Shown: piece by piece, positions 44,283-52,318 of the stretch
How the letters are laid out: each line of letters starts with the position of its first letter
How positions within the stretch are numbered: position 1 is the stretch's first letter
Origin: Candidatus Gastranaerophilales bacterium
Lineage (GTDB): Bacteria > Cyanobacteriota > Vampirovibrionia > Gastranaerophilales > Gastranaerophilaceae
Length of the DNA stretch: 64,000 nucleotides
Reading direction: 5' to 3'
NCBI GenBank assembly: GCA_944324345.1
Contig: CALUVT010000001.1
Coordinates: 1 to 64,000, forward strand
Notes under the pieces: generated by a model
Told to the model about the DNA's origin: nothing
The model's input: only the letters and a program-made list of their open reading frames with translations
The model's database searches: none
Position numbers and translations under genes: made by a program

Positions 44283-45125
44283 TTATAAAGATTGGTAATA
44301 GTCTTTCAATAATTTGCAATCATCTTCTATATTTGGACTTTCGCAAACTAAGGCTCCTTTTACATTAAATTCTTTCATTACTTTTATCAAATCTTTGTAG
44401 TTCATATCCGAATCTTGCAAGTTCAAATGTTGTCTTTCGCCTTTTGCAGTGTATTCTATGCCAGCAAGATGACCATGAAAATTATCCAGTGCGTATTGCC
44501 CCAATTCGTTTCCTATTTTTTCCAATACTTTTGAAAATTCATCGTATGTATTATATTCACCTGCTGACCTTGCATGAAGATGTGAAAAATCTATACATGG
44601 AAGAACTTGTTCAAACTCTTTTGATAATCTTATTATTTCATCTTCATCGCCCCATTGTGTTGCTTTACCCGTTGTTTCTGGACGAATCCAAACTTTTATT
44701 TTTTCTCTTTCCAAAACATCTACAATTCTTTTTGTTTGTTCTTTTACTCGATTATAAACTGTTTCCTTGTCTGCTCCCATATAAAATGCAGCATGATAAG
44801 TTATACTAAATGCTCCGGCTTGAGATGCAACTGATGCCGTATCTATTATTCTTTGAACACTTGCATCAATCTTTTCTTCTTCTTTTGAATTCAGGTTTAT
44901 GTAAAATGGTCCATGAGCTGTTACAACAAAATCTTTTGATTGTTCTTTTACAAATTTTCTGTGCTCCTCACTCATTCGAACACCATGGACAAATTCCAAT
45001 TCCATTCCATCAAGATTCATCTCTCCCAAAACATTAAATGCTTGAGGATAACTGCCTTTACCTGTTCTTAACGGCATTCCGGCTGTTATGAAATTTAATT
45101 TATCAAAATTAAATAAGTTTTGCAA
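44283..45125 (-). CDS. Endonuclease IV-like TIM barrel (AP endonuclease family)
   Basis: A 280-residue TIM-barrel of the Nfo/AP endonuclease 2 superfamily. Metal-ligand motifs are in order: TAHGPFYINL, TYHAAFYMG, RPETTGK (Glu), CIDFSHLHAR (DxxH), NFHGHLAGIEY and VCESP (Glu). These nine-residue-type metal sites hold three zinc ions and cleave 5' of abasic sites. It fits the archaeal-type endonuclease IV better than E. coli Nfo; a sugar isomerase is less likely. The start is TTG 45125 with GGAG 6 nt upstream; a later Met would remove the first strand. It overlaps crcB by 17 bp. Confidence 0.82.
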   Translation of the reverse strand: MQNLFNFDKLNFITAGMPLRTGKGSYPQAFNVLGEMNLDGMELEFVHGVRMSEEHRKFVKEQSKDFVVTAHGPFYINLNSKEEEKIDASVQRIIDTASVASQAGAFSITYHAAFYMGADKETVYNRVKEQTKRIVDVLEREKIKVWIRPETTGKATQWGDEDEIIRLSKEFEQVLPCIDFSHLHARSAGEYNTYDEFSKVLEKIGNELGQYALDNFHGHLAGIEYTAKGERQHLNLQDSDMNYKDLIKVMKEFNVKGALVCESPNIEDDCKLLKDYYQSL

Positions 45126-45483
45126 AATACGCTCCTATCGCTGTCATTATAAGACATATTATAACACTTAATATTATATATGAAAAAGCATGAAAAAACT
45201 GGTGGTTTCCAACCATTTCAAAAAGCTCAAGAGAAAATGTGCTAAATGTTGTTAATCCTCCGCAAAAACCTACTGTTAATGAAAGTTTTAACGCAGGGCT
45301 TATATCTGATTTTTCTATAAATAAAAAGTACAAAAAGCCTATCACAAAACATCCTATAATATTTACCAAAAATGTTGCAAATGGCAAATTAACTTGTATA
45401 TGTTTTGCCATATTTACACTAATTAAATATCTTGTGACAGCTCCTATGCCGCCGCCTAAAAATATTGAAATTATATTTAGCAT
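45109..45483 (-). CDS. crcB: Fluoride ion channel CrcB/Fluc
   Basis: A 124-residue four-helix channel subunit that forms antiparallel dimers to export fluoride. GGGIGAVTRY in TM1, NIIGCFVIGFLY in TM2 and GFCGGLTTFSTFSLE in TM3 (polar track with the central Na+ site) are all present. It is the first gene of a crcB/endonuclease IV operon. No fluoride riboswitch can fit: the promoter TATAAT lies 6 nt before the ATG. Confidence 0.94.
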   Translation of the reverse strand: MLNIISIFLGGGIGAVTRYLISVNMAKHIQVNLPFATFLVNIIGCFVIGFLYFLFIEKSDISPALKLSLTVGFCGGLTTFSTFSLELFEMVGNHQFFHAFSYIILSVIICLIMTAIGAYFAKLI

Positions 45484-45518
45484 AGGCAGATTATAACATA
45501 AAGCCGGTATTTATCCAA
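45484..45518 (-). promoter_or_regulatory. Leaderless-type promoter of crcB
   Basis: On the minus strand TTGGAT (45518-45513), 17-bp spacer, TGT-extended TATAAT (45495-45490), CTGCCT, ATG 45483. Confidence 0.75.
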
Positions 45519-45531
45519 AATCTTTCGCAGT

Positions 45532-45565
45532 TTTACATCAGCTCGTTTTGTGCTATCATGAAATT
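45532..45565 (+). promoter_or_regulatory. Leaderless-type promoter of recJ
   Basis: TTTACA (45532-45537), 16-bp spacer, TGC-extended TATCAT (45554-45559), GAAATT, ATG 45566. It lies back to back with the crcB promoter, with 13 bp between the two -35 boxes. Confidence 0.75.
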
Positions 45566-47911
45566 ATGGTAATGAGAGAGTGGATTTTTAATAAAAACGA
45601 TAGTCACGAAAAAAACTTAATAACTAGACTTTTACATTCCAGAGGGGTTACTTCTGATGAAGATATTAAAGAATTTTTAAATCCGCTTGAAATGAAACTT
45701 ACACACCCGAATGTTTTTTGTGATATGCAAAAATGCATAGACAGATTGTCTTTTGCTATTGATAATGGTGAAAAAATTGTTGTTCACGGCGATTTTGATG
45801 CTGATGGAGTAACTTCAACTTCTCTATTATACAAAACTTTCAAACACTTGGGGGCAGATGTTAATTATTTTATTCCGGATAGAGATAAAGAAGGACACGG
45901 GTTTGATACAAAAGCTTTAGTTCAAATTATGACTAAGGTTAAACCAAAGGTTATTATTTCTTGTGATTGTGGAATTTCTGATGTTGATGCTGTTAATTTT
46001 TTGAATAGCTTTAAAATAGATGTTATAATAACCGATCACCACGAAGCTCCTGATATATTACCTAATGCTTTTGGAATTATTAATCCAAAGGCTCCAAATG
46101 CATTAGATGAGAACTTGTCTGCAAAACAAATAAATTCACTTGCTTCTCTTGCTGGTGTAGGGGTTGCCTTCAAGGTTGCACAAGCTCTTTTGGAAAAATA
46201 TCAAAAATTGGATTTTATCTCTGATATTTTACCATTTGTTGCTGTCGGAACCGTTGCAGATATTGTTCCACTTATCGGCGAAAACAGATATTTTGTTACC
46301 AAAGGACTAGATTTAATTTCTCAAGAAAAACATTATGGAATTTCAAGATTACTTGAAAGTGCCGGATACAAAGGTCAAATTACTTCTGAACATATTGCTT
46401 TTGGTATTGCACCAAGAATAAATGCGTCCGGAAGACTAGACACCGTTGATGCTGCCATAAAAGTTCTTATTTCAGAGAACAAACAGGAAATTGAGATGGC
46501 AATACAAACATTGAATGAATTCAATAGAATTCGTCAAGAACTTTGTCAAGAAACTTTTGCACTTGCCGATGAAATGGTCAAAGCCGAAAAAAATAAATTC
46601 CCGGCAATTGTTCTTTTTAATAAAGATTGGCATGTCGGAATTATTGGTATTGTTGCATCTATGCTTGTTGAAAAATATTATAAACCAACATTTTTGATAA
46701 CATATTCTGAGGAAACTAAACTTTTCAGATGTTCTGCAAGAAGTATTGACGGTATCAACCTTTATGATGTTATTTCCGGTAATGCAGAACTTTTTGACAA
46801 CTTTGGAGGACATGCAATGGCTGCAGGTCTTTCATTTAACGAAGAAAAAGCTTCTTTTGATAAGGTAAAAAATGCTCTTTGTAAAACTGTTAAAGAAATG
46901 TCACAGGGTAAAGATTTAAAACCTTTTATTAATATTGATTTAGAACTTGTTCCTGAAGATATTACAATTGATCTGGTAGAACAAATTTCGCAGTTGGAAC
47001 CTTTTGGAGCTTGCAATCCAAATCCTATTTTTGCTTTAAAAAATCTTAAAATAAAAGAAAAACGTTTGATGGGTGAAAGAAAAAACCACCTAAGATTAAC
47101 TTGCACTGCGGGAAATTCAGAATTTAATTGTATCAGATGGAAAGATGGAGATATCTCTCTTGTAAACGGTGATACTTTAGACATTGCTTTCCATCCGCAA
47201 AAAAATGAATTTAACGGAGTAACCAGTGTTCAGCTGATTATTGATGATATACATTCTGAGTATCTCAAAGAGGAAGAAGAAGAAAATCAGCAAAAACAAA
47301 AGATATATGATCACAGAAAAAAAACAGACATTCTTCCACAAGTTAATGATTACGTAAAAAATTCAAAACAAAATATCCTTATTTTTGCAGAAAGCAAAAC
47401 TGTTTTAGATAAATTGAAACCATTTGGAGAACTTTGTGCAAGAATTATTACTCGAGAAAATCTCAGACCTTGTGATTCTTTGATGTTTTTTGACTATCCC
47501 GCAGATAGAGAAACTTTTGAATTTATTCTTAATCAAACAACACCGTTATCTATTCATTTTATGAATTACGATATGAAAATATTGGATGAAGAAGAGTTTT
47601 TAAAAACGGTTTGGAAAATGTTAAAATACGCGTCTCATAATAACGGCGGAAAGGTTGAATTGAACAGATTTGCAAGTTTTCTTGGAAAATCTTACGAAGT
47701 GTTTAAACTATTATTTTCTATTTTTGAAGATACAAACCTGATAAAAATAAAGGAAAAAGCAGAAAATTATTATATCATCGATTTTACACAAGAAGATGAT
47801 TTGGCAAAAGTTTTACACTCTCCAAAATATGCCATTCTTACAGATTTGATTGCAGAATGCGAAGAGTTTCAAAAATCTCTGCTTGAAGAAGATTTATACA
47901 CAATAGTCTAA
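45566..47911 (+). CDS. recJ: Single-stranded-DNA-specific exonuclease RecJ
   Basis: A 781-residue 5'-3' exonuclease. DHH-family motifs: HGDFDADG (motif I), SCDCGISD, ITDHHEAP (the DHH), and GTVADIVPL. DHHA1 follows with SARSIDGINLYD and FGGHAMAAG, then an OB-fold domain. An additional region of about 200 residues (about 580-781) extends beyond the usual RecJ core, as in longer RecJ proteins. ATG 45566 is set by the promoter; the next Met at 45572 is also possible. It is convergent with dnaN with 19 bp between. Confidence 0.95.
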   Translation: MVMREWIFNKNDSHEKNLITRLLHSRGVTSDEDIKEFLNPLEMKLTHPNVFCDMQKCIDRLSFAIDNGEKIVVHGDFDADGVTSTSLLYKTFKHLGADVNYFIPDRDKEGHGFDTKALVQIMTKVKPKVIISCDCGISDVDAVNFLNSFKIDVIITDHHEAPDILPNAFGIINPKAPNALDENLSAKQINSLASLAGVGVAFKVAQALLEKYQKLDFISDILPFVAVGTVADIVPLIGENRYFVTKGLDLISQEKHYGISRLLESAGYKGQITSEHIAFGIAPRINASGRLDTVDAAIKVLISENKQEIEMAIQTLNEFNRIRQELCQETFALADEMVKAEKNKFPAIVLFNKDWHVGIIGIVASMLVEKYYKPTFLITYSEETKLFRCSARSIDGINLYDVISGNAELFDNFGGHAMAAGLSFNEEKASFDKVKNALCKTVKEMSQGKDLKPFINIDLELVPEDITIDLVEQISQLEPFGACNPNPIFALKNLKIKEKRLMGERKNHLRLTCTAGNSEFNCIRWKDGDISLVNGDTLDIAFHPQKNEFNGVTSVQLIIDDIHSEYLKEEEEENQQKQKIYDHRKKTDILPQVNDYVKNSKQNILIFAESKTVLDKLKPFGELCARIITRENLRPCDSLMFFDYPADRETFEFILNQTTPLSIHFMNYDMKILDEEEFLKTVWKMLKYASHNNGGKVELNRFASFLGKSYEVFKLLFSIFEDTNLIKIKEKAENYYIIDFTQEDDLAKVLHSPKYAILTDLIAECEEFQKSLLEEDLYTIV

Positions 47912-47930
47912 ATTTTACTAATTTTCTTAA

Positions 47931-49052
47931 TTATCTGATTTGAACAGGCATAATCAAGCAAACATAGTCCTCTTCATTATTTGGCTTGAACATCGTTGCT
48001 GAAAGCGGTGTATTTAACCCAATTTTAACCTCGTCAGAATCAATATTTTTCAATGCTTCCAAAACAAATTTGTAATTGAATGCTATTGTTAAATCATCGC
48101 CTGCATAATCTATATCTATACTTTCTTCAGATTTTCCGGAATCAGGAGTATCTGCTGTTAATTTTAGTGTGTTATGGCTGAATTCAAGTTTTACAATACT
48201 TGTTTTTTCATTTACCATAATTGATACACGTTCAAGAGCAGAAATCATTTGTTGAACATTTACCAGAGCTTCTTTTGGACTTTCTTTCGGAATAAGCTGA
48301 TTGTATTTTGGAAATTGACCTTCAAGAAGTCTTGATATTGTTGTTGTTTTTTCGGATTTTATAATAATTTTTGATTTTTCTGTATATATTTTTACTGAAT
48401 CTTCATCTATAAAACCGCTCATTTTAATAAATTCATTTAGGGTTTTTGAAGGAATAATCAATTGTTTTGAGTGATTGTCTTTATTATCAATAGTTTCTCT
48501 AACTCTTGCAAGACGATTCCCATCTGTTGATGCAATCTCTAAAATATTATCAGAAATATTACAAACAATACCGGATAAAAGATTGCTTGTTTCATAGCTT
48601 GCTGCAGCAAATCCGGCTTGTTTTACCGCTTTTACAAACGGTCTTATTTCTATTTCAAAACCTTCAGCTTCATCCACTTGTATATTCGTAAATTCTGGCG
48701 GAAACTCAGATGCCGGAATTCCAATAATATCAAATTTTGAATTTTGACAAGTTATATTAACAGATGTTTGTCCTTCTGTCATTTCAAAAGTTATAAGCTT
48801 ATCACCGAGTTTGGAAACTATTTCATTTAATGTCTTAGATGGAAGAGTAATTTTTCCGTCTTCTTCAACCTGTGCATCAACAAGAGCTGTAACGGTAAAA
48901 TCCAAGTCTGTTGCTACTAATTTTATTGTAGATTTATCAATTGTTTCAATTAAAATGTTTAAAAGTACCGGTTGAAGAGCTTTCATAGAAGTAGCTCTTT
49001 CTACAATCTTAATCCCGTTATACAAGTCTTCTTTTTTTACAAGAAATTTCAT
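47931..49052 (-). CDS. dnaN: DNA polymerase III beta clamp
   Basis: A 373-residue sliding clamp. The three repeated clamp domains are visible, starting with MKFLVKKEDLYNGIKIVERA, then about residue 125 and about 250, and the protein ends in CLIMPVQIR, the conserved C-terminal motif that helps form the partner-binding pocket (MPVQ/MPMR). ATG 49052 has GAGGAG upstream. dnaN commonly lies next to oriC, and the DNA behind it here has origin-like features. Confidence 0.95.
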   Translation of the reverse strand: MKFLVKKEDLYNGIKIVERATSMKALQPVLLNILIETIDKSTIKLVATDLDFTVTALVDAQVEEDGKITLPSKTLNEIVSKLGDKLITFEMTEGQTSVNITCQNSKFDIIGIPASEFPPEFTNIQVDEAEGFEIEIRPFVKAVKQAGFAAASYETSNLLSGIVCNISDNILEIASTDGNRLARVRETIDNKDNHSKQLIIPSKTLNEFIKMSGFIDEDSVKIYTEKSKIIIKSEKTTTISRLLEGQFPKYNQLIPKESPKEALVNVQQMISALERVSIMVNEKTSIVKLEFSHNTLKLTADTPDSGKSEESIDIDYAGDDLTIAFNYKFVLEALKNIDSDEVKIGLNTPLSATMFKPNNEEDYVCLIMPVQIR

Positions 49053-49119
49053 TTCCTTACTCCTCAAATTATCCCTCTTTGCTAATTCAATTATATCCTA
49101 ATAAAAATGTAAATAAAAT

Positions 49120-49415
49120 AAATATTAAACAAAAGTTAAGTACATTTTATCTTTCATAGTTTTGAACAAAAATTTTTATACTATATATTATATTAATAAT
49201 TATATATATAAATATAATAGTAATAATAAGCATCAATTATTTGTAGAAAACCAATTGAAACCATTATTATATAAGGTTTTTTATTGTATAAAAAATTGTA
49301 GAAAAAAAGTATAAAAAATATAAATATTGTAGAAAACAACAAAAATAATAAAAACCCTGTAGAAAACTCATGAGTTTTCTACTATAAAGAACTAAGTTTT
49401 CTACTGATTTCTACA
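49120..49415. other. Candidate chromosomal replication origin (oriC)
   Basis: The 329-bp gap between dnaN and aroC holds four exact TGTAGAAAA sites (TTTTCTACA on the other strand) at 49242, 49297, 49328 and 49358. Inverted near matches lie at 49375 (TTTTCTACT), 49397 (TTTTCTACT) and 49407 (ATTTCTACA), the latter two inside the aroC end. Two intervals are 31 and 30 bp, about three helical turns. Next to them, 49176-49230 is nearly pure A/T, suitable for unwinding. TTTTCTACA differs from the cyanobacterial DnaA box TTTTCCACA by one base. No ORF is present. Confidence 0.55.
49359..49382. repeat. Perfect 24-bp palindrome after aroC
   Basis: GTAGAAAACTC followed by AT and its exact reverse complement, GAGTTTTCTAC. 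It contains the last plus-oriented origin-like box and the first inverted one, and ends at the last base of the aroC stop codon. On the minus strand AGGGTTTTT follows, so a terminator role for aroC is an alternative to a DnaA site pair. Confidence 0.7.
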
Positions 49416-50440
49416 AAAGAATCTCCCCCAAATTTTAACAAAAATTCATCTGCCAAAACACAAGCAATTCTGTTTTCTGCAATGACAGAACAAGCTTCAA
49501 CAGCACAAGTATCAGAACGTTCAAAATGGGCTTTGCATTCTTGTTTGGTTTTTAAATCTACAGTATTTAACGGTTTAGGCATAGTTGGAATAGGTTTCAT
49601 ATAAACTTTTATAACAAGAGTTTCTCCGTTTGTCATTCCGCCTTCTATACCGCCGGCATTATTTGATTTTCTTACAACTTTTCCATTTTCAATAAACATT
49701 TCATCATGGTATTCACTTCCATACATTTCAGAAGCATTACTGTTTCCGATAAAAACTCCCTTAACTGCAGGTATACTCATTACAGCTTGTGCAATTTTTC
49801 CGTCCAGCATCCTGTCCCATTGAACATAAGAGCCCAAACCAACCGGAAGATTTTCGAAAGTTACCTCAAAAACTCCTCCGACACTGTCGCCTGATTCTTT
49901 TGCTCTATCAATTTCTTCATGGAAATTTTCTTCTGTTTTACCAATTTGAATAATTTTTGAAGAACAGTTTATTCCAAACGGTTTCAATATCTGTTTTGCA
50001 ACAGCACCAACAGCTACTTCTATTGCTGTTTTACGAGCACTGGAACGCTCAAGAACATTTCTTAAATCTGTATGATTATATTTTATACTGCCTGCATAAT
50101 CTGCATGTCCCGGTCGACATTGACTAAAAGATTTTTCATCGGTATTATCTTGAGGAAAAACACTCATAATTTTTTCCCAGTTTTCAAAATCTTTGTTTTG
50201 AATTACAAGAGAAACGGGCGAACCGATTGTTTTTCCAAAACGTACGCCGGATGTTATTTCAACTTTATCGGTTTCTATTTTCATTCTTCCGCCGCGACCA
50301 TAACCTTTTTGGCGTCTTGATAATTCATTGTTTATATAGTCAACATCAATATCAAAACCTGACGGTATTCCATCTATTATTGCGGTTAGACATTTTCCAT
50401 GACTTTCTCCCGCCGTTAAAAACCTGAATTTACTTAGCAT
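49382..50440 (-). CDS. aroC: Chorismate synthase
   Basis: A 352-residue FMN-dependent enzyme making chorismate from EPSP. Signatures are AGESHGKCLTAIIDGIPSG at the start, QCRPGHADYAGSIKYNH, RSSARKTAIEVAVGAVAK, and NAGGIEGGMTNGE. Its ATG lies within the last codons of the upstream gene (11-bp overlap), implying coupling, which is unusual since that gene encodes an exported protein. The 3' end contributes two of the origin-like boxes. Confidence 0.95.
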   Translation of the reverse strand: MLSKFRFLTAGESHGKCLTAIIDGIPSGFDIDVDYINNELSRRQKGYGRGGRMKIETDKVEITSGVRFGKTIGSPVSLVIQNKDFENWEKIMSVFPQDNTDEKSFSQCRPGHADYAGSIKYNHTDLRNVLERSSARKTAIEVAVGAVAKQILKPFGINCSSKIIQIGKTEENFHEEIDRAKESGDSVGGVFEVTFENLPVGLGSYVQWDRMLDGKIAQAVMSIPAVKGVFIGNSNASEMYGSEYHDEMFIENGKVVRKSNNAGGIEGGMTNGETLVIKVYMKPIPTMPKPLNTVDLKTKQECKAHFERSDTCAVEACSVIAENRIACVLADEFLLKFGGDSFVEISRKLSSL

Positions 50441-50906
50441 ATTTCAAAAATATTTGTTCCTTTGTTTGCATTAATTCTTCTATTATTTGCCATTTTCCGT
50501 TTATTTTCTTAACAATCATATATGTTTTAAGTTTGTATGTTTCACCTTTTGGCTGTCTTAAAGAACTAACTTTATATGCACCATTTCCAAGCGGTGTTAC
50601 TTTTACATTTGTATAAGTGTTTTTATATCCTCTCATTCTGGCTCCGGCTTGACCAATTTTCATTTGTTTAATATATGTTGCTGTATTTGTATGTACATCA
50701 ACAAGCCCGCCATCAGGTTTTACAACTTGTCTTATAATTTTTGCATTCGGGGAATACATTGTCGCAACAGTTGGACTATAAGTATTGGCTGCATTTACAT
50801 AACTGTTGAAAAAGTTTAAAGCTTCTTGAGAATCGTCTGCGAATGCTTTTAACCCTAATGTAAAAAACATTGTAAATACAAAGATTATAGATAATAATTT
50901 TTTCAT
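50430..50906 (-). CDS. Exported NTF2-like protein
   Basis: A 158-residue protein with a signal peptide (residues 1-22, ending KAFA) and a mature part resembling the cone-shaped NTF2/SnoaL fold: an N-terminal helix pair (EALNFFNSYVNAANTY), then beta strands ending VKKINGKWQIIEELMQ. Such periplasmic domains bind small ligands or act as scaffolds; nothing more specific can be said. ATG 50906 follows AAAGGGTATAAACA. It overlaps aroC by 11 bp on the same strand. Confidence 0.65.
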   Translation of the reverse strand: MKKLLSIIFVFTMFFTLGLKAFADDSQEALNFFNSYVNAANTYSPTVATMYSPNAKIIRQVVKPDGGLVDVHTNTATYIKQMKIGQAGARMRGYKNTYTNVKVTPLGNGAYKVSSLRQPKGETYKLKTYMIVKKINGKWQIIEELMQTKEQIFLKYAK

Positions 50907-51029
50907 TGTTTATACCCTTTACTTAATTCTACACAATATTATAACGATTTATATTTTAATTTGTTCATTCTAATTATATCATATAAACCCCTGATGTCAT
51001 TAAACAAAATATGTAGTATAAGTAAATAT

Positions 51030-51887
51030 ATGAATTTGCAAATATTATCTGAATATTTAGATTATTTAGAAATAGAAAAAGGATTGGCTCAAAATACTCT
51101 TGATGCATATAGAAGAGATTTGGAAGATTTTTTTGACTTTTGCGGAAATATAGAAGTTAATGAAATTCAAAGAAATAAAATAAACAATTATGTCAGAAAT
51201 CTTCATGAAAAACATTTTTACCCTACAAGTATAATGAGAAAAATAGCATCAATACGAGGATTTTTTAAATGGGCTTGTACAAACGGTATTTTAAAGATAA
51301 ATCCTGCACTTACACTTGAACAACCAAAAGTTCCTCAAAGATTGCCAAAAGTTATGACAATTGAAGAAATTAATAATCTTTTGAACCAAAACCTGAATAA
51401 ACAGCAAAGAGTGATTGTAGAACTCTTGTATGGCTGTGGTTTGAGGGTTTCGGAATTGGTTAATTTAAAAATAACGGATTATGACTTGAAGGGAAAATTT
51501 TTAGAATGCACAGGAAAGGGTTCAAAAGACAGAATTGTGCCATTAGGGAAAAAAGCAATAGAAGCAATAAAAAATTACTTACCTGAACGAGATTACCTAA
51601 CTACGAAATACAACCTTCAAACCAAAACATTATTAATCAATGAAAAAGGGAAAAAAATAAATAGGCAGGAGGTATATACATTTATCCATGAACAGGGCAA
51701 ACGACTCCATAAATCTATATCTCCTCACACTCTTCGACATTCCTTTGCAACCCATTTGATAGAAAACGGTGCCGATTTAAGAGTGGTGCAAGAACTTTTG
51801 GGGCATAGTAATGTATCAACAACACAACTCTACACTCATATAAGCAAAAAGCGATTAAAAGAAGTCTATTTTGCGATAAATGGATAA
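51030..51887 (+). CDS. xerC: Tyrosine recombinase, XerC/XerD type
   Basis: A 285-residue integrase. The N-terminal SAM-like core-binding domain (LSEYLDYLEIEKGLAQNTLDAYRRDLEDF) is followed by the catalytic domain with Arg in GCGLRVSELV, HTLRHSFATHLIENG (HxxR), GHSNVSTTQLYTH (His, Tyr nucleophile). Length and lack of extra domains fit chromosome-dimer resolution by Xer rather than a phage integrase. ATG 51030 is preferred since the domain begins directly; a TAGTAT lies 8 nt upstream. Location near a candidate origin is atypical, since dif sites are at the terminus, but the gene itself can lie anywhere. Confidence 0.9.
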   Translation: MNLQILSEYLDYLEIEKGLAQNTLDAYRRDLEDFFDFCGNIEVNEIQRNKINNYVRNLHEKHFYPTSIMRKIASIRGFFKWACTNGILKINPALTLEQPKVPQRLPKVMTIEEINNLLNQNLNKQQRVIVELLYGCGLRVSELVNLKITDYDLKGKFLECTGKGSKDRIVPLGKKAIEAIKNYLPERDYLTTKYNLQTKTLLINEKGKKINRQEVYTFIHEQGKRLHKSISPHTLRHSFATHLIENGADLRVVQELLGHSNVSTTQLYTHISKKRLKEVYFAING

Positions 51888-51900
51888 TTAATATTAAAAG

Positions 51901-52104
51901 TTAATCTTTAACTTCTTCTAAGATATCAAGTACACTGCATCCAAAAAACTTAGCAATTTTTTCTAAAGTACTCAACTTTAAATCAACATGTTCCCCTCTG
52001 GTTAATTTTGTAATTGTTGTAGTACTCAGACCGGACATACTTGCAAGCTCTTTATTCGTATATCTTTTTTTCCATTTGACATTATAAAGATTAACAATAA
52101 CCAT
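51901..52104 (-). CDS. XRE family helix-turn-helix regulator
   Basis: A 67-residue Cro/C1-type protein: KRYTNKELASMSGLSTTTITKLTRGEHVDLKLSTLEKIAKFFG. ATG 52104 is chosen because TATAAT (52111-52116 on the minus strand) lies exactly 6 nt upstream; the longer reading frame would include this promoter. It ends 13 bp from the convergent xer gene. The DNA between it and der (52105-52318) contains divergent promoters only. Confidence 0.8.
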   Translation of the reverse strand: MVIVNLYNVKWKKRYTNKELASMSGLSTTTITKLTRGEHVDLKLSTLEKIAKFFGCSVLDILEEVKD

Positions 52105-52116
52105 AACAACATTATA
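52105..52116 (-). promoter_or_regulatory. Leaderless-type promoter of the XRE gene
   Basis: On the minus strand TATAAT, GTTGTT, ATG 52104. Confidence 0.6.
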
Positions 52117-52303
52117 ATTTATGTAATTACAACAGTCTTTTATCAATTGATAATACTATAAAATTATACAACAATACGATTTTTGAAACAATTAGTAATA
52201 ACCAAAAATATGGAAAGTAAAAACAATAAATGCCCAAATAACAGTTCAAAAATTAAAACATTCATTAAATGATTTACAAGTTTAATTTCTTTTACTTTTT
52301 TCA

Positions 52304-52318
52304 TGATATAATTCCTTT
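52304..52318 (+). promoter_or_regulatory. Leaderless-type promoter of der
   Basis: TGA-extended TATAAT (52307-52312), TCCTTT, ATG 52319. The -35 is weak, as is common with an extended -10. Confidence 0.7.

Noticed and set aside
43447..45037. Several rightward Leu-rich frames over 43-45 kb
   Set aside because: They are antisense to the acidic small protein and the endonuclease IV gene and have no start signals.
45484..45565. Fluoride riboswitch upstream of crcB
   Set aside because: The whole gap is taken up by two promoters and the crcB -10 lies 6 nt from its ATG, leaving no leader.
51030..51887. Phage integrase marking a prophage
   Set aside because: Length and motifs fit housekeeping XerC/D and no phage genes are nearby.
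52210..52272. Short rightward frame of about 20 codons before der
   Set aside because: No Shine-Dalgarno site or family signal, and it lies in the AT-rich promoter region.
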